From assembly GCA_900175165.2 (NCBI GenBank), contig FWWN02000704.1:1-64000 (forward strand): a stretch of 64,000 bases of DNA. The letters are read 5' to 3'. The notes beneath the pieces are model-generated. The model was not told the DNA's origin. It saw nothing but the letters and a program-made list of their open reading frames with translations, and searched no databases. This document shows positions 10,259-21,630 of the stretch, one piece after another (within the stretch, counting starts at the first letter, position 1; every line of letters starts with the position of its first letter). The translations under genes were made by a program, and so were the position numbers. Source of the DNA: Rhizomucor pusillus (taxonomy: Eukaryota; Mucoromycota; Mucoromycetes; Mucorales; Lichtheimiaceae).

Positions 10259-11103
10259 TTAGAAAGGAGAAGGAGTCAATCGAAGGTAGGGGCGGACAAC
10301 TTTGACGCCCTTGGGGAAGATCTTTTGGGCTTCCTCAGTGGAGACGCTGGGATGGACAATGACATCGTCACCCTTCTTCCAGTTACCGGGAGTGGTGATC
10401 TTGTACTTGTCGCCCAACTGGAGAGAGTCGATGACGCGCAAGATTTCATCAAAGTTACGGCCGGTGGATGCGGGGTATGTGATGATCAAGCGGATAGTCT
10501 TCTTGGGATCAATGATGAAGACAGATCGAACAGTGAAAGGAATACCCTTGGCATCGACATTGGTGGCATCCTGGATGGGTTCTTACGCGTCAGCTTTCTG
10601 TACTTCAATATTCTCACACGCACTGCTTCAGCTCACCTGGTGATCCAACATGTCATAAAGCTCAGAGACCTTACGATCAGCATCAGCGATGATAGGGAAT
10701 TGGAGGTCAACACCGCTGATGTCGTTGATATCGGTAATCCACTTTCGGTGTTCTTCGAGACCGTTGGCAGACAAGCCAATGACCTTGACGTTGCGCTTGT
10801 CAAATTCGTCCTGAAGAGCGGCAACGAGACCGAGCTCAGTAGTGCAGACAGGAGCTGGAAAGCAAGGTGAGCAACAAGTTATGTAGTCGGCAGCAAGTAA
10901 GACGATACTCACTAAAATCGGCAGGGTGGGAGAAGAGGATAGTCCAGTTATCGCCAATGAATTCGTGGAACTTGATATTGCCCTTGGTAGTTTGAGCTTC
11001 AAAGTCTAGATGCATGTCTCGTCAGTCATATGCACAACTAGACAGTTGCATTCTTCTTCAGTGAGAAATTACCGGGAGCAACAGAGCCGAGACGGAGAAC
11101 CAT
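10259..11103 (-). CDS. 1-Cys peroxiredoxin (Prx6 type)
   Basis: Four exons (11103-11073, 11005-10913, 10854-10637, 10570-10259) encode 217 residues, close to the Prx6/PRX1 length. The enzyme reduces hydrogen peroxide and organic or lipid hydroperoxides through one catalytic cysteine. The peroxidatic site HPADFTPVCTTE is assembled across intron 2 and places the nucleophile at Cys45. Thr42 and the later Arg (FTVRSVF) complete the usual active-site triad. The C-terminal domain has the Prx6 blocks IITYPASTGRNFDEILRVID, PGNWKKGDDVIV and ending VRPYLRLTPSPF. No second resolving cysteine is placed as in 2-Cys enzymes. There is no mitochondrial presequence, since the protein begins MVLRLGSVAPDF, so a cytosolic location is likely. 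Introns are 58-67 nt. Confidence 0.94.
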
Positions 11104-12235
11104 TGTGAGAATCGCGGGAAACAAAGAGAAGAAAATTCAGACGAGGCTCAGGACTTTAAATACAGTCGACGCGTCCCCGCCGGATTGCGCAATGCGCACT
11201 TGTTCTTTGAACTTTGGGATGCGATGGCGCAATTGTTTAGACCTCCAATCAGAGCAGCACAGACATCAAGAGAAAGAGTCAAGCTTGTCTGTCACACCTC
11301 CCCACTTTGGACTACTCTAGTCTCACAAACGTGTCACGGATTCGCAAATACTAGCGAGAAAGTTTCATAAATGAATCCACCGCGTATCCAGTCGAAGCTA
11401 AAAATGGAGCCATAGATGAACCTTACACTCTTCAAAGTTTCTCGCTGCTTCGTTCATCGTCTGATTTGCTGCTGCAACGATTACACAACTTTATGCAACA
11501 AATACGCAACACGGACTTCTCCGATGGCCAAGATGGATCTTATCAGATGCATCCAGCCGTTTCCTTCTTCCAAAACCAGAGGAGGTGCAGTAGGAAGTTT
11601 GCATGCTTTGATCCGAGAAAAATTAGACTTGCTTGCCAAGCTCTCCAACTTACAAGAGGGAAACCTTATCTTAGTGTGGTCAAGAGCTTCACGTCAAGAA
11701 ATGTCGTTAAATCGAGGTGCAAAGTGGTCATATGCTGCAAGTAGCTGCAGCAGTCTACCTTGAAGTAGACCCGTTCCACTTTGAAACATTGATGTAGCCT
11801 GCAGCGGGTATGCCTTTTTCATTTTTTCACGTTCGATAATGTCCCTGATGAAATATTTCTTTTGAACTGCGTTACTGCAACTGCAATGTCTTTACACTCA
11901 CTCGCGTGGTGTTCGCCCAAAAATGCATATCTAGAACATACCAATTCATTTAAACTCGGAGGAGTAGGTTACACTTTGTTCCAAATGAGTATAGTTTTGC
12001 ATACTCAGATCACCAACAAATGAAAACAAGATCGTAACTTTGCGCCTCATCTACAAGGTACACCATTGGCTAAAGAGATTTTTGGTCATTTGCATTCGAT
12101 AGCACGATATTTCTAGCCAACCCCCTCCTTTCAAGCTCAAGGGTCGGACAAAGAATCGTACATCCGTGCGTGAGCTGCTGCGCGCCGCGTCAAAATGAAG
12201 GCTGGCTGCGCGATACTCGGAATAATTGGATAAAA
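11104..12235. other. Divergent intergenic region
   Basis: This 1.13-kb spacer separates the peroxiredoxin (minus) from the rhodanese-methyltransferase gene (plus) and should contain both promoters. A 115-codon plus-strand frame at 11416-11763 has low-complexity, Cys- and Ser-rich sequence without homology cues and is not called. Confidence 0.4.
11155..11162 (-). promoter_or_regulatory. TATA-like element of the peroxiredoxin gene
   Basis: Read on the minus strand this is TATTTAAA, about 50 bases before the peroxiredoxin start codon at 11103. Position and sequence fit a core promoter element; no expression evidence is available. Confidence 0.4.
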
Positions 12236-13252
12236 ATGACCTCCGTGAACACCTTCTTGTCACGCTTGTCGTCATGGAAACAATCAACAATCAGCAGCCA
12301 CCTTTGTCTTGATTTGCGACCATCAGCCGCGTACCAAACCCGGCAACTTGTTCCTTCCACAAATATACCCTGGCAGCAATTGTCCTCGCGATGTGCGGAA
12401 CTACCGCCCAAGAACGTTCCCTTCGCGCTGGTCCAGCCGGCAGGGCAACCAGAGGAATGCTCCACATGGCTTCAAGAACACGGTTGGCAGTGTCCGTGGG
12501 TATTTCAAGAAGAAGAACTGTATGAGGAAAACAACGAGGAATGGCAACGAGCGCAAGAAAGAGGATGGGTAGGAAATACACCTCCACAAAAGCAATGGCT
12601 GCTATTCCAGCCTTGTCCGTTCCTAGCCAAGCACATGGCAACCATTGAATCACAACTTGCAAGACGTGGCGACGATGCCTGGCATTGTTTAGATATTGGT
12701 TGCGGATCAGGAAGGGACGTTGCTTGGATCCTTAGCCATTCCCCACGCTGGCGGGTATCCGCGTACGATTCACTCAAGGGCGCCGTCGATAGAACGTTCA
12801 AGCTAGCCGAAAATATGAATGTTGCCGATCGCCTGAATGTAACTCAAGCTAAAGTCATGGCGGATGGTGCCTGGAAAACATTCGATGAAGAGACGGAGAA
12901 ACGAGTGCTGCTGCAAGAACAGACGAAAAAGGAACGCTTTGCACCGGGAATACCTGCGAGCCAGTTTTTAGGCGAAGCCAAGTACGATCTAGTACTCACG
13001 ATAAGGTTCTTGGTACGTCCGTTGCTGCTATATTTACCGAGTCTCCTGAACAAGGGCGGGTTCCTTGTGATATCGCATTTCGTGGACGATGGAGTGCACG
13101 AATATAGCCAACCCCGCAAGGATCACAGGCTCCAACTGCATGAACTACGGCAACTATATGGTGGAATGGAAGACGTAGAAATTCTTGTGGACACAATTGA
13201 AGAGATTGAAGATGGTCGTCCAGTAAACTCGTTCATATTAAAAAAATTGTAA
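12236..13252 (+). CDS. Rhodanese-like domain fused to a SAM-dependent methyltransferase
   Basis: This single exon encodes 338 residues. The ATG at 12236 is the first in this frame and has A at -3. Residues about 20-95 look like a rhodanese fold (HLCLDLRPSAAY, VPSTNIPW, ALVQPAGQPEECSTWLQEHGW). The usual catalytic-loop Cys is not evident, so this part is probably non-catalytic. A class I methyltransferase domain follows from about residue 140: motif I LDIGCGSGRDVAWI, motif II WRVSAYDSLKGAVDRTFKLA, motif IV KYDLVLTIRFL, then LNKGGFLVISHFV. The arrangement resembles TehB-like methyltransferases. The substrate is unknown. No signal peptide, membrane segment or intron is seen. The fold assignment of the N-terminal half is less certain than that of the methyltransferase. 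Confidence 0.8.
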   Translation: MTSVNTFLSRLSSWKQSTISSHLCLDLRPSAAYQTRQLVPSTNIPWQQLSSRCAELPPKNVPFALVQPAGQPEECSTWLQEHGWQCPWVFQEEELYEENNEEWQRAQERGWVGNTPPQKQWLLFQPCPFLAKHMATIESQLARRGDDAWHCLDIGCGSGRDVAWILSHSPRWRVSAYDSLKGAVDRTFKLAENMNVADRLNVTQAKVMADGAWKTFDEETEKRVLLQEQTKKERFAPGIPASQFLGEAKYDLVLTIRFLVRPLLLYLPSLLNKGGFLVISHFVDDGVHEYSQPRKDHRLQLHELRQLYGGMEDVEILVDTIEEIEDGRPVNSFILKKL

Positions 13253-13767
13253 ATGATATCATTTGCTGTTCTGTATATTGATAGCAGCTTGCTGTGGCCG
13301 GCAATTCGGGCTTGCATGAATTCATTCTGAGTGGCCTAGTACCAAGCTTAGTGCGAACAAAATACATATTTTCGTACAGTCTCTATCTTTCTGTACTATA
13401 CCTGCATGAACATTTTTTCCCATGCTCTTGCTGCGCATAATTATCCTTTGTTCGGTTTAATGCGGATCTCCGTCGAAACCTAGCGTGCTCCTTTATGTGA
13501 ACGAGAACGTCTACGTTGATATCTAAACGCTCCTCCCAAACAAACAAGTCAAAATTACGTGAAGATATGACCTGCAGTTCTGTTATAGCAAGACTCTTGC
13601 CGTGCAGTAAAGATGCTGCAACGTTGCTGCTGCCATCAAAATATAGCTATTCTTTTGGTTTAGCAGTTGTACCCACAAATAGCAAGCGGCGATAAAATAA
13701 AATTCGTTTGGCGCTAGGTTCGTGTGGAATCTGCATCTCTTTCACTTCCGGTACACGACAACACAAC
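13253..13767. other. Spacer upstream of the aminotransferase gene
   Basis: This 515-bp region contains the 3' end of the methyltransferase transcript and the promoter of the downstream aminotransferase gene. No coding or RNA feature is seen. Confidence 0.4.
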
Positions 13768-15276
13768 ATGGCTGCTCCTCACAAACTCTGCATGATTCCA
13801 GGTATTACATGGGCTGTATGTATCAGATCGAGGAATCGTTGCTAATATCATTTCTCTGCTGCCTATAGGACCTATCGAGTTCCATGAAGATGTCCTGACA
13901 TCCATGGCTACCCCAGCCACTTCCCACGTCGATCCTCTCTTCGTGCCTGTTTTCGGCGAAACCATCGAGATGGTGCGCAAGGTTGTCCTGTCCGAAAAGG
14001 CACAGCCTTTCGTCGTGTCCGGCTCTGGCACTCTTGGCTGGGACATGATGGTCAACTTGGTTGAAGCAGGCGATGAGGTGCTTGTGCTGAATACCGGCTA
14101 CTTTGGCGACCACTTTGCAGAGTGGTAAGTATGACGATAAGGTAGATACGAATGCGGGGGTTAATTGGCCGCGTTTTCTGTTTGACAGTCTGGAAACCTA
14201 TGGTGCAAAGATTACGCACTTGCGCGCACCTATCGGCAGCCGTCCCTCTAACGATGAAATCAAGCAAGCAGTTGCTGCCAAGAAGTACAAGATGGTTACT
14301 GTCACTCACGTTGACACCTCGTATGTGTGGCGCGGAATGTGATCAGGGGCGATTGACAGGGCGTTTGCTGACTAAAAAATATCATGTAGAACCGGTGTCT
14401 TGTCTGATATCAAGTCTGTCGCAGAGATTGTAAAGGCAGCATCACCCGAGACTCTCGTAGTTGTCGATGGTGTTTGCTCCGTTGGCTCGGAGGAAATTCG
14501 ATTCGATGCTTGGAACCTGGACATTGTCATTACTGGCTCACAAAAGGGATTGGGTGTTCCCCCCGGTCTCTCCATTGTCGTTGCCAGTCAGCATGCCCTT
14601 GAAGTCTTCAAGAACCGCAAGACTCCTGTTCCTTCATATTACTCCAACTGGAACAAATGGCTTCCCAGTAAGGACTTGAAAATTCAGGGGATGATGATGT
14701 GAATGTCAGAGGGCATGATTAGCTGACTAAAAATCACCGGGATCTGAACTTAGTCATGAACGCCTACGAGTCCCGCAAGCCTGCCTATTTTGCGACACCC
14801 GCAGTCCAATTGATCTATGCTTTGCACACCTCTCTCAAGCAAATCATTAGCCAGCCTATCGAAGAACGCTTCAACAAGCACCGCGAGGTTGCTTCCAACT
14901 TCCGCAAGACCCTCCGAGATCTCGGTTTGAAGTTGCTAGCTCAGTCCGAGGAGTTGGCTGCCAACGGAATGACCGCTGTGTGGTTGCCAGAGGGCATCCA
15001 AGTCGGCCAATTGGTATCCGGTTTGGCTGCCAAGGGCGTTCAGATTGCTGGAGGTTTGCACAAGGACTGTGCAACCCAATACTTCAGAATTGGGTAAGAA
15101 AGGAATAGAAAGAGGATAAAGAGAGATAGAAAATGCGATTTTTGCGAGTATTGACACATTATTGTAAAACTAGACACATGGGTCTTTCTGTTATGGATGA
15201 CAAGCGCCAGCATATTACCAAAGTTGTCGATGCACTGACTAGTTCGTTGACCGAGCTTGGCTATCAAAAGGCTTAA
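13768..15276 (+). CDS. AGX1: Alanine-glyoxylate / serine-pyruvate aminotransferase
   Basis: Six exons (13768-13801, 13869-14124, 14189-14320, 14390-14667, 14754-15093, 15174-15276) encode 380 residues, the normal length for this class V, PLP-dependent aminotransferase. It makes glycine from glyoxylate with alanine as amino donor. Diagnostic segments are MIPGPIEFHEDVL, FVVSGSGTLGWDM, LNTGYFGDHFAE, THVDTSTGVLSDI, VVDGVCSVGSEE and the PLP-lysine motif TGSQKGLGVPPGL, with Lys193 as Schiff-base residue. A later block AYFATPAVQLIYAL and an end HMGLSVMDDKR complete the family pattern. The C-terminus is QKA, not a standard peroxisomal SKL-type signal, so cytosolic location is more likely. Introns of 64-86 nt all keep frame. 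Assignment is firm for the family and good for AGX1. Confidence 0.93.
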
Positions 15277-15649
15277 TAAAGTAAATGCAGGACAAAAAGT
15301 GCGCGATAAAAAAAGAAAAGGAAGGCAGCAGAGTTTCATCTTTGCTTTGGCCCGGAGGTCATGTTTAGAGTTCAGAGAAGAGCCGTGCACGCCTTTTAAT
15401 AGGCAAATGTTTACCGGAATGACAGCACCGCAATATCCGCGAGTCAACGTGCTCGGATTTCCCGCGTTCATCCTGACATATTCGAAACACCTAAGCTATT
15501 CAATCATGAAACAGCTTCTACGTTGATCCATATAAAGTGGCCGAGACCTGAGCTTTGAGCTATTGAGCTGCATTGCTTTCCTCTTCTTTTTCTTATCACT
15601 TGCTCTTTTTCCCGCCCTTTCTAGGTCCTATCCCGTATCACTTGGTAAA
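15277..15649. other. Spacer with transporter promoter
   Basis: This 373-bp stretch links two plus-strand genes. Its right half is strongly pyrimidine-rich (15575-15625, CTTTTTCTT-type runs), a common fungal promoter and leader feature. No gene is seen. Confidence 0.4.
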
Positions 15650-17437
15650 ATGTATATTCTCTGCAAACTCTTGTATATTACAGTGTTTGCACTCTTGTCT
15701 GCAGCACCGCCGTACCTTCCGTTATACTACCACGACGTTCTACGATTTTCCTCTGACCAGATCGGATTCACTATAGCCATTGCACCCTTTATTCAATCGA
15801 TTGCTTGCCCGTTATGGACATATCTCGTTGACAAGCGGCCGCGTTTGCATGGTCCGGTGATGGCCATCACAAGCTTCCTCGGTGGACTGGCGGTCATGGG
15901 TATTATGCTGGTAGGACGCTGGGTTGCCGAAGAACAAGAAGATACCCGAAGCAAGACTAGTACTTTATTGTCATCTTTCAGTAACGATAACCGCAGTAAT
16001 ACTCGAGTCGTTGTAATAACTTGTGCATTTGCTCTGGCTTTTGCATTCTTTACACTTCCCAACACTTCTCTGGTCGACAGCGCGGTTGTCAAGATGCTCG
16101 GACCCAACAAGATCCTGTATGGCAAGTACAGTAATTTATTTTTTTCTATGTGAATTACGCAATGTTTATACCGGTTCGTGTTATTCGACAGGAGAACAGC
16201 GGCTATGGGGCTCGGTCTCAACAGGTCTTACAATTCTGCTGGTCGGTGTTTTTATTTCTGCGTATTCGATCGAAGCATTGTTCTACGTGTTTGCGGGATC
16301 GACTGTTTGTTTCATCGTCTGCGCTGCATGTACCCACATTGAAAAGTACCAATCCGTAAATGAGGAAGAAGCGCGCTTGTTGCCGCCTCCGGCAGGGCCG
16401 ACGTCTAACGTCATCCGCTACGTTGAAGCCGGCCAGGTTATCAAAAGCGAAGAGCTATTGCAAGAAGATAACGACTATCTGACCGCGCACGAGAACCCTT
16501 TGCTCAAGGTCACCAGCAGTGGATCGATCGTTTCCATGGCACGTACTATACGTGAAGAAGCTGAAGATGCCTTGGCAAACGGAGAAGTCAACCTTGCTCT
16601 CGCCATGTCACGCGTTGCATCCGTCGAACATTCGCTAACAGGTCTCCTCGTGGACTCGGATTCTGTCGAGCTGCCATCCTCGCACACACTGACATCACCA
16701 CGTGTCCTGTCCTTCTTACTCACGACCCTTTTGTTTGGTATGGCCCTCTCAATGATCATCAACTTTCTGTTCCTGTTCTTCAAGCAAGAGCTGCATATGG
16801 GCCCAAGTCTCATGGGCTGGACCGGCGTACTTGGAGGAGCCACTGAGCTACTATGCTTTTGCTTTGCAAAACAGGCAAGTTTTGTTGCGGGAAATCCCAG
16901 AATATTATTCTGTTTGGGTGTGCATGTGTGAACAAGGTGTGGCATATTATTATGCACGCTAAGGATTAAATGGACATATTAGATGACCGAGCGCTGGGGT
17001 GTGACAAGGCTGATTGTTGGTGCCCACCTGGTCACTATTCTTCGCTGCTTAGCCTACACTTTGCTCAAGGCTGACTCACTCCCGAGCACGTTGATCGCAT
17101 TGGCACTCCAGACGACCCACGGTTCGTAACAATCAACGTGCGTTTGCACCTAGAGATCGTCTCACTCTGCAAAATTTTGTTTGGTCTAGGCATTGGGTTT
17201 GCCGTCTTTTGGGGCACTGCTGTGAGCGAGATGGATAGCTTTTTCCCCCCTGAACAACGCGCTGTCGCGCAAGGAGTCCTTGGTGCTCTCCATGCAGGCT
17301 TAGGAACCGGACTAGGTGCATTGCTTGGAGGTTACATTGATCAGTACCTTGATATGCTTTGGGTCTTCCGCGGCTCTGCGATGCTATGTGCAGCAAGTAT
17401 TACTGTATTTTGTTTAGGTCGATTAAGCAGTCGTTAA
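15650..17437 (+). CDS. MFSD6-like major facilitator transporter
   Basis: Four exons encode about 516 residues: 15650-16130, 16192-16874, 16983-17121 and 17190-17437. About 12 membrane spans are visible, split into two sixes by a long hydrophilic loop (residues about 240-340, with EEEARLLPPPAGP and many acidic and Ser residues). The opening KLLYITVFALLSAAPPYLPLYY and the blocks EQRLWGSVS and EMDSFFPPEQRAVAQGVLG fit the MFS_1_like group that includes MFSD6. The substrate is unknown. The second intron starts with GC: exon 2 ends CAG and the intron begins GCAAGT, giving an in-frame join FAKQ-MTERWG. The first intron is ambiguous: a GT donor at 16131 adds KYR, while a GC donor at 16122 gives the shorter join LYGEQRLWG. 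The gene converges with the sugar porter, 81 bp apart. Confidence 0.85.
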
Positions 17438-17518
17438 TCCGATTACATAAAGTTTTGAAACACAAAGTATAATCTCGCTTTCTCACGCTATGGTTGATTA
17501 TGACTGTATGGATGTTGA

Positions 17519-19925
17519 TCAATGTAAGGTTGTTTCTTGCTTCTCAATGTCTTCTACTCTTGTCAATCGCTTTGCAAAACTAGTCTGTCGAGACTGTGCC
17601 ATTGCTCTTCGTGCTCTCATCCGCTCTTCCCTGCGACGTAGCTCTTGTAGTTGCATCAATGCTTCTGCGGCAGTCTCTGGGTGATGAGCACCCGGTCTCT
17701 GATCGATTAGAGCGCCACTGAAAATAAGGTTGACTTCTTCCAACGACCGGCCCTGCGAGCAAATGATTCGTTTAGCATTCGGCTTACGGTATGAAGGCAC
17801 CAGGTACAGATACGTACTCTTGTTTCCGGGTAAAATCGATGTACAACCCATGCGATGCATATGCAAAAGCAGCCAAACAGCAAGTAGGTACCCCACTGGA
17901 TGGACTCAAATAGTAAAGGCGCGACAATTGTTATGATTAGATTAAAAAGATAACTGGATGCTGTAGTCACTCCCATTGCGTTTGCACGGATGAGCTGCGG
18001 GTATATTTCGGCCGGGTATATCCAGCCCGCAGGACCCCTTGAAGGTGTCAGCTTGATAAACATGCGAAGTATCAACAGGGTCACTCACCAGCTTAATGCA
18101 TAAACTGCCACGAACAAGCATAGAAGCACCATGATGGCGTAGGTCGCTGCGTCGCTGCGCATGTATACACTGATATCGTCGAACGAAGAACTTGGATTTA
18201 CAATAATTTGCGGAGGTGTCGATTGAGTGGAGAAGGCACCCATCAATGCAGCCACTGCGACCATACATGCCGCCATGACGAGCGCACCGATGGTTAATAT
18301 CCGCTTACGGTCCCACCGATCGATCTAAGCATAGCACTCAGTCATCATTTCTTGTTCTCAAGCTATATAGTTCCTTACAAAGAAAAAGACGGGAAGAGTG
18401 CCGGCCATATTCACTAAGCCGGCAACAGCGCTGCCGAGTATAACTGCATCAACCTCTGGCATGCCAGTCGCCCGAAGGATCCTTGGAAAGTAAAAACTAT
18501 ATGGAAATGATACAATATATAAGTTCCGAGTTCTGCTTATATACTAAGAGATCGAATTACTTACAGCAAGGCGTTGAACCCGGTGAACTGGGTGAAAGTA
18601 TGAATCCCGGCTCCAAGCAAGGTCCGTTTTTGATAATTTTCGATTCCTCTTTCAAACAGGGCTTGAAACTTTTTAGACGTAAACGTTCTATCGAAGGTTA
18701 CATCTTGCACAATGCTTGTAAACTCCATTAGTGTCTCGGTATCTTGCTTATTTCCACGGCTGCGTAGCAATGATAAAATGTAAAGTGCCTCATCGTATTC
18801 GTCGCGGGCAATGAGCCATCGCGGACTATTAAGAACTTCTTAGTCTTGGTACGGTCTCCTGTCAAGTATGGATATCTGAAAAGTACCTTTCAGGAACGAA
18901 AAACAAGCCGAGTAGCAACAATCCGCTAGGCATGATTTGAAGACCAGTCGGTATCCTGTTTCCAGATATTGTTTTAGTTTTTGCTACGGTTGCATTGCAC
19001 ACTGAGACTTGGTAATATTACCGCCATGCGTCGTGGCCGTCCATGTTGACTGTCCCGTATGCGATCCAATTTGACAAACAGTAGCCTACGGTCACACCCA
19101 GCTGATACAAGGTGATAATTCTTCCACGGTTCTGAGGACTGGCAATTTCGCTTTGATCTGGTTTCCCACGAGTTTTAGTATCCTTGTAATCCATTTCGCT
19201 ACATAGCATCCTTTGACTTACACAACGGGACAGACATGCTAAGCATCCTGTGAGACAAAAAGAGAGACATTGCTCAGCATCAAGTATGAATTAACAAAAC
19301 GGGAGAGGACTAACCCTACTGTAGCTCCAGTCAATATGCGTCCTACAATGAGTGCTCCAAAGCGGTTTCCGACGAGTTGGATGATGCTCCCGACAATGTG
19401 AAATATAGCTGCGACGTAAAAGAACTTCTTTCGACCCATGCCATCAGCCACGAATCCCGATGCCTATTGCTCTCTCCGGTCAGAAAACATACAGCCGTGC
19501 ATTGAGAGCGAGCAACTTACAAAAGATGCGACCAGTGAAGATACCAGCGAGATGACGACAGCTGCAGCACCGTGGGCATCATCGTTAAGAGAAAATATTT
19601 CTCGGAAGACTGGGATTGCAATGCACGCTGTTATGACACCAGTGTCATACCTACAGAACGATCGGTTTCCTTTTGTTTGACATTCTGCGAATAACATTGG
19701 TTCTATGAATATCAATTCTCTTACCCACACTGTAAAATTGAACAAGGTAAGAATGAGCCATCTTATGCTACGAAATATTGCGTGCCAATTCAATATAATC
19801 CTCACCATAAACCCGCCTATTGATACAAAACTACCAGGGGACACTTTAGTACGGTACCTTGATAAAAGTGCATAACCCAAGTACCTGCAAATAGCATATA
19901 GTCTTGTTTGCACAGGTAGTTGCAT
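17519..19925 (-). CDS. Sugar porter family (MFS) transporter with 13 exons
   Basis: Thirteen exons encode 549 residues: 19925-19885, 19830-19806, 19729-19725, 19650-19521, 19463-19315, 19247-19222, 19157-19022, 18955-18887, 18825-18565, 18496-18379, 18324-18089, 18037-17818 and 17752-17519. All phases fit. It is a 12-span hexose or polyol/H+ symporter of the plasma membrane. Family signatures appear in order: SIGGFMCGYDTG in span 1, DGMGRKK after span 2, VPLYQSEIASPQNRGR, FVPESPRWL before the central loop, FTQFTGFNALLFYFPRIL, WGPAGWIYPAEIYP, and PETRGRSLEEV before the tail. Exon 3 is only 5 nt and is needed to give the conserved GGFxxGYDTG spacing. The cytosolic C-tail is long, basic and coiled-coil-like (QELRRREERMRARRA). 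The exact sugar cannot be told. The start at 19925 leaves a short N-terminus. Confidence 0.88.
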
Positions 19926-20250
19926 AGCCGCTTGCCACAAGAGCTATAGACAAAGATCGCGTTCGAAACACTGATCTTGGCACAGAAATGTAGGCGGACC
20001 GAGATTCGAGATGAAAGAGACTCGAACACAAAATTCTTGTGAGACGGAAGAGGAACAATCATGAAACGGTAGGTCAATGCGCTCTTTTTTGCTTCAGCTT
20101 GTGTTGCGCGACGCTTTTGCCACTTCTGCTCTCTTAAGCACCTCGATCAAACATAAAATATAAGGTGCAATGTTACAAGTCAATAATTGTAAGCAGCTTT
20201 AGAATGTTGGAATGTTACAATGTTCAAAATCAAAGCGAACGTATGCTAAA
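19926..20250. other. Promoter of sugar porter and 3' end of F-box gene
   Basis: This 325-bp stretch lies between two minus-strand genes. The region next to 19926 should be the sugar porter leader, and an AT-rich stretch at 20145-20250 is next to the F-box gene stop. A longer minus frame at 19817-20077 is out of frame with the transporter and lacks family sequence. Confidence 0.4.
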
Positions 20251-21459
20251 TTACAGGGAACATGCAAAAAACGTTATCGTCGTCATGAAAACCATCGCCA
20301 ACCCATTTGATACAGATTCTTCATTAACTACAGAGACTCTTTCGTGAGTATTCAGCTCTCTACAATAGAACAAGTGTGTTGAGACGGTGTGTACCTGAAG
20401 CCTCAATTTCGTATCTTGATGTACTCTGTATCGCTCGGGCATGAGCCACTCTGGAGGAGATGCGTCGGTGTATTGATCCTGTCCATCTCGTGCTCCGGCA
20501 GTAGCTTCATTGTTGCTCCGCTCTAAACGTGCTCGCTGCTCCGGTGTGGGGTCAGTCGCTAACCAGTCCTCCATCGTATCCAGGTAGTTCCAAAGCTGCT
20601 CGCCTGCGTGCGTGACGACCATGCACATTTCAAAGACTTCCACTGGTTTAGAGGCTGCTTTGCACATGACGAAGAGTGACTCGACGTCTCCGGAAACGAG
20701 AGCTTCCCGGACGCATTCCTCAAACGTGCCATCCAAGTTTGACTCCAGATAGAGACTCGTTAATTTAAAGAGAGATCCAAAAAAGTATGCGAACCTCAGT
20801 CTGATGTCTCTATCACGAATTAGCCGCGGTTTTCGGTCCAAGGTTGATGATCGTAAAACTTCTAAGGCAGAAGCGCATTGACTGCGCCAAACCCAGGTAT
20901 AATCTCTAGGCAAAAAGGGTGCAAGCGGATATTTCGTGCTTCGTCTTCGATATTTCTAAACTAGCAGTCAGCACAGCAGTTTTCGAAAGTACATTCGATA
21001 TTAAAAGAGACTTGCCGGATCGTGCAGGACGCGTATGCTAGGTGTATGGAGGTATATATGTCGGATCTTAAGGCACAAGGAAGCATAGTCCTTCTCCAGA
21101 CCTGGACGCAACTCCGGAGAAAGTATGCGTCTAACGACGAGGTATTGCATGATGTCGAGGAGTTCTGTGAATTTAGATCGATGTTCAAACTTGGGCTGTT
21201 TCTCTACTGAATAACATATAAGCTGTAAAAGTTGATTCGCCAGATCCCCTTCGCTTTCTTGGCGTTCTCGCTCGCTTGGGGTGAATGACTCAAAAAGTCG
21301 CAGGAGTGAGCTGACTTGATAGTGGAATCGATAACGCCGAAGTACGTGATGCCGTACAATCGGCTCAATGCTGACAATTTGTAAAAGTGTATCTAGATCG
21401 TCATATTCTAGTTGTGTCAGGACTGCACAGAGAAGCTCGGTGGGCAACTCTTGCAGCAT
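20251..21459 (-). CDS. F-box-like protein
   Basis: Two exons (21459-21012 and 20903-20251) give a 366-residue protein. The N-terminus MLQELPTELLCAVLTQLEYDD followed by LDTLLQIVSIEPIVRHHVLRRYRF fits an F-box, which would recruit the SKP1-cullin ubiquitin ligase. The rest is mostly helical and unrecognised, with conserved-looking patches IRLRFAYFFGSLFKLTSLYLES and ALVSGDVESLFVMCKAASKPVEVF. The intron is 108 nt with a weak donor (A|GTCTCT) and acceptor CTAGAG; it was chosen because it restores the frame as HDPA-NYTWVW. The last 45 codons may contain another splice, since sequence quality drops after KLRLQ. The gene sits head to head with the CDF transporter over a 171-bp shared promoter. The F-box call is moderate and the substrate is unknown. 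Confidence 0.65.
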
Positions 21460-21630
21460 TGTGGAAGGAGCCGGTCAAACGTCAGCTTGCCGCACATTTT
21501 TTGCATTTTATGCAGCCAACCCCTCTGGGATCATCACCGCCTTTTCCTTTTTGCATACCTTCTTGGCCCCGAGACTTTTTATCCCTGTTTCTTTTTCTCT
21601 TGAACTATAAACGTTTTTTTATCTATTACG
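21460..21630. promoter_or_regulatory. Short bidirectional promoter
   Basis: Only 171 bp separate the start codons of the F-box gene (minus) and the CDF transporter (plus). Core promoter elements for both must lie here. The right half is pyrimidine-rich, with runs such as CCTTTTTGC and TTTCTTTTTCTCTTG. Confidence 0.55.
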
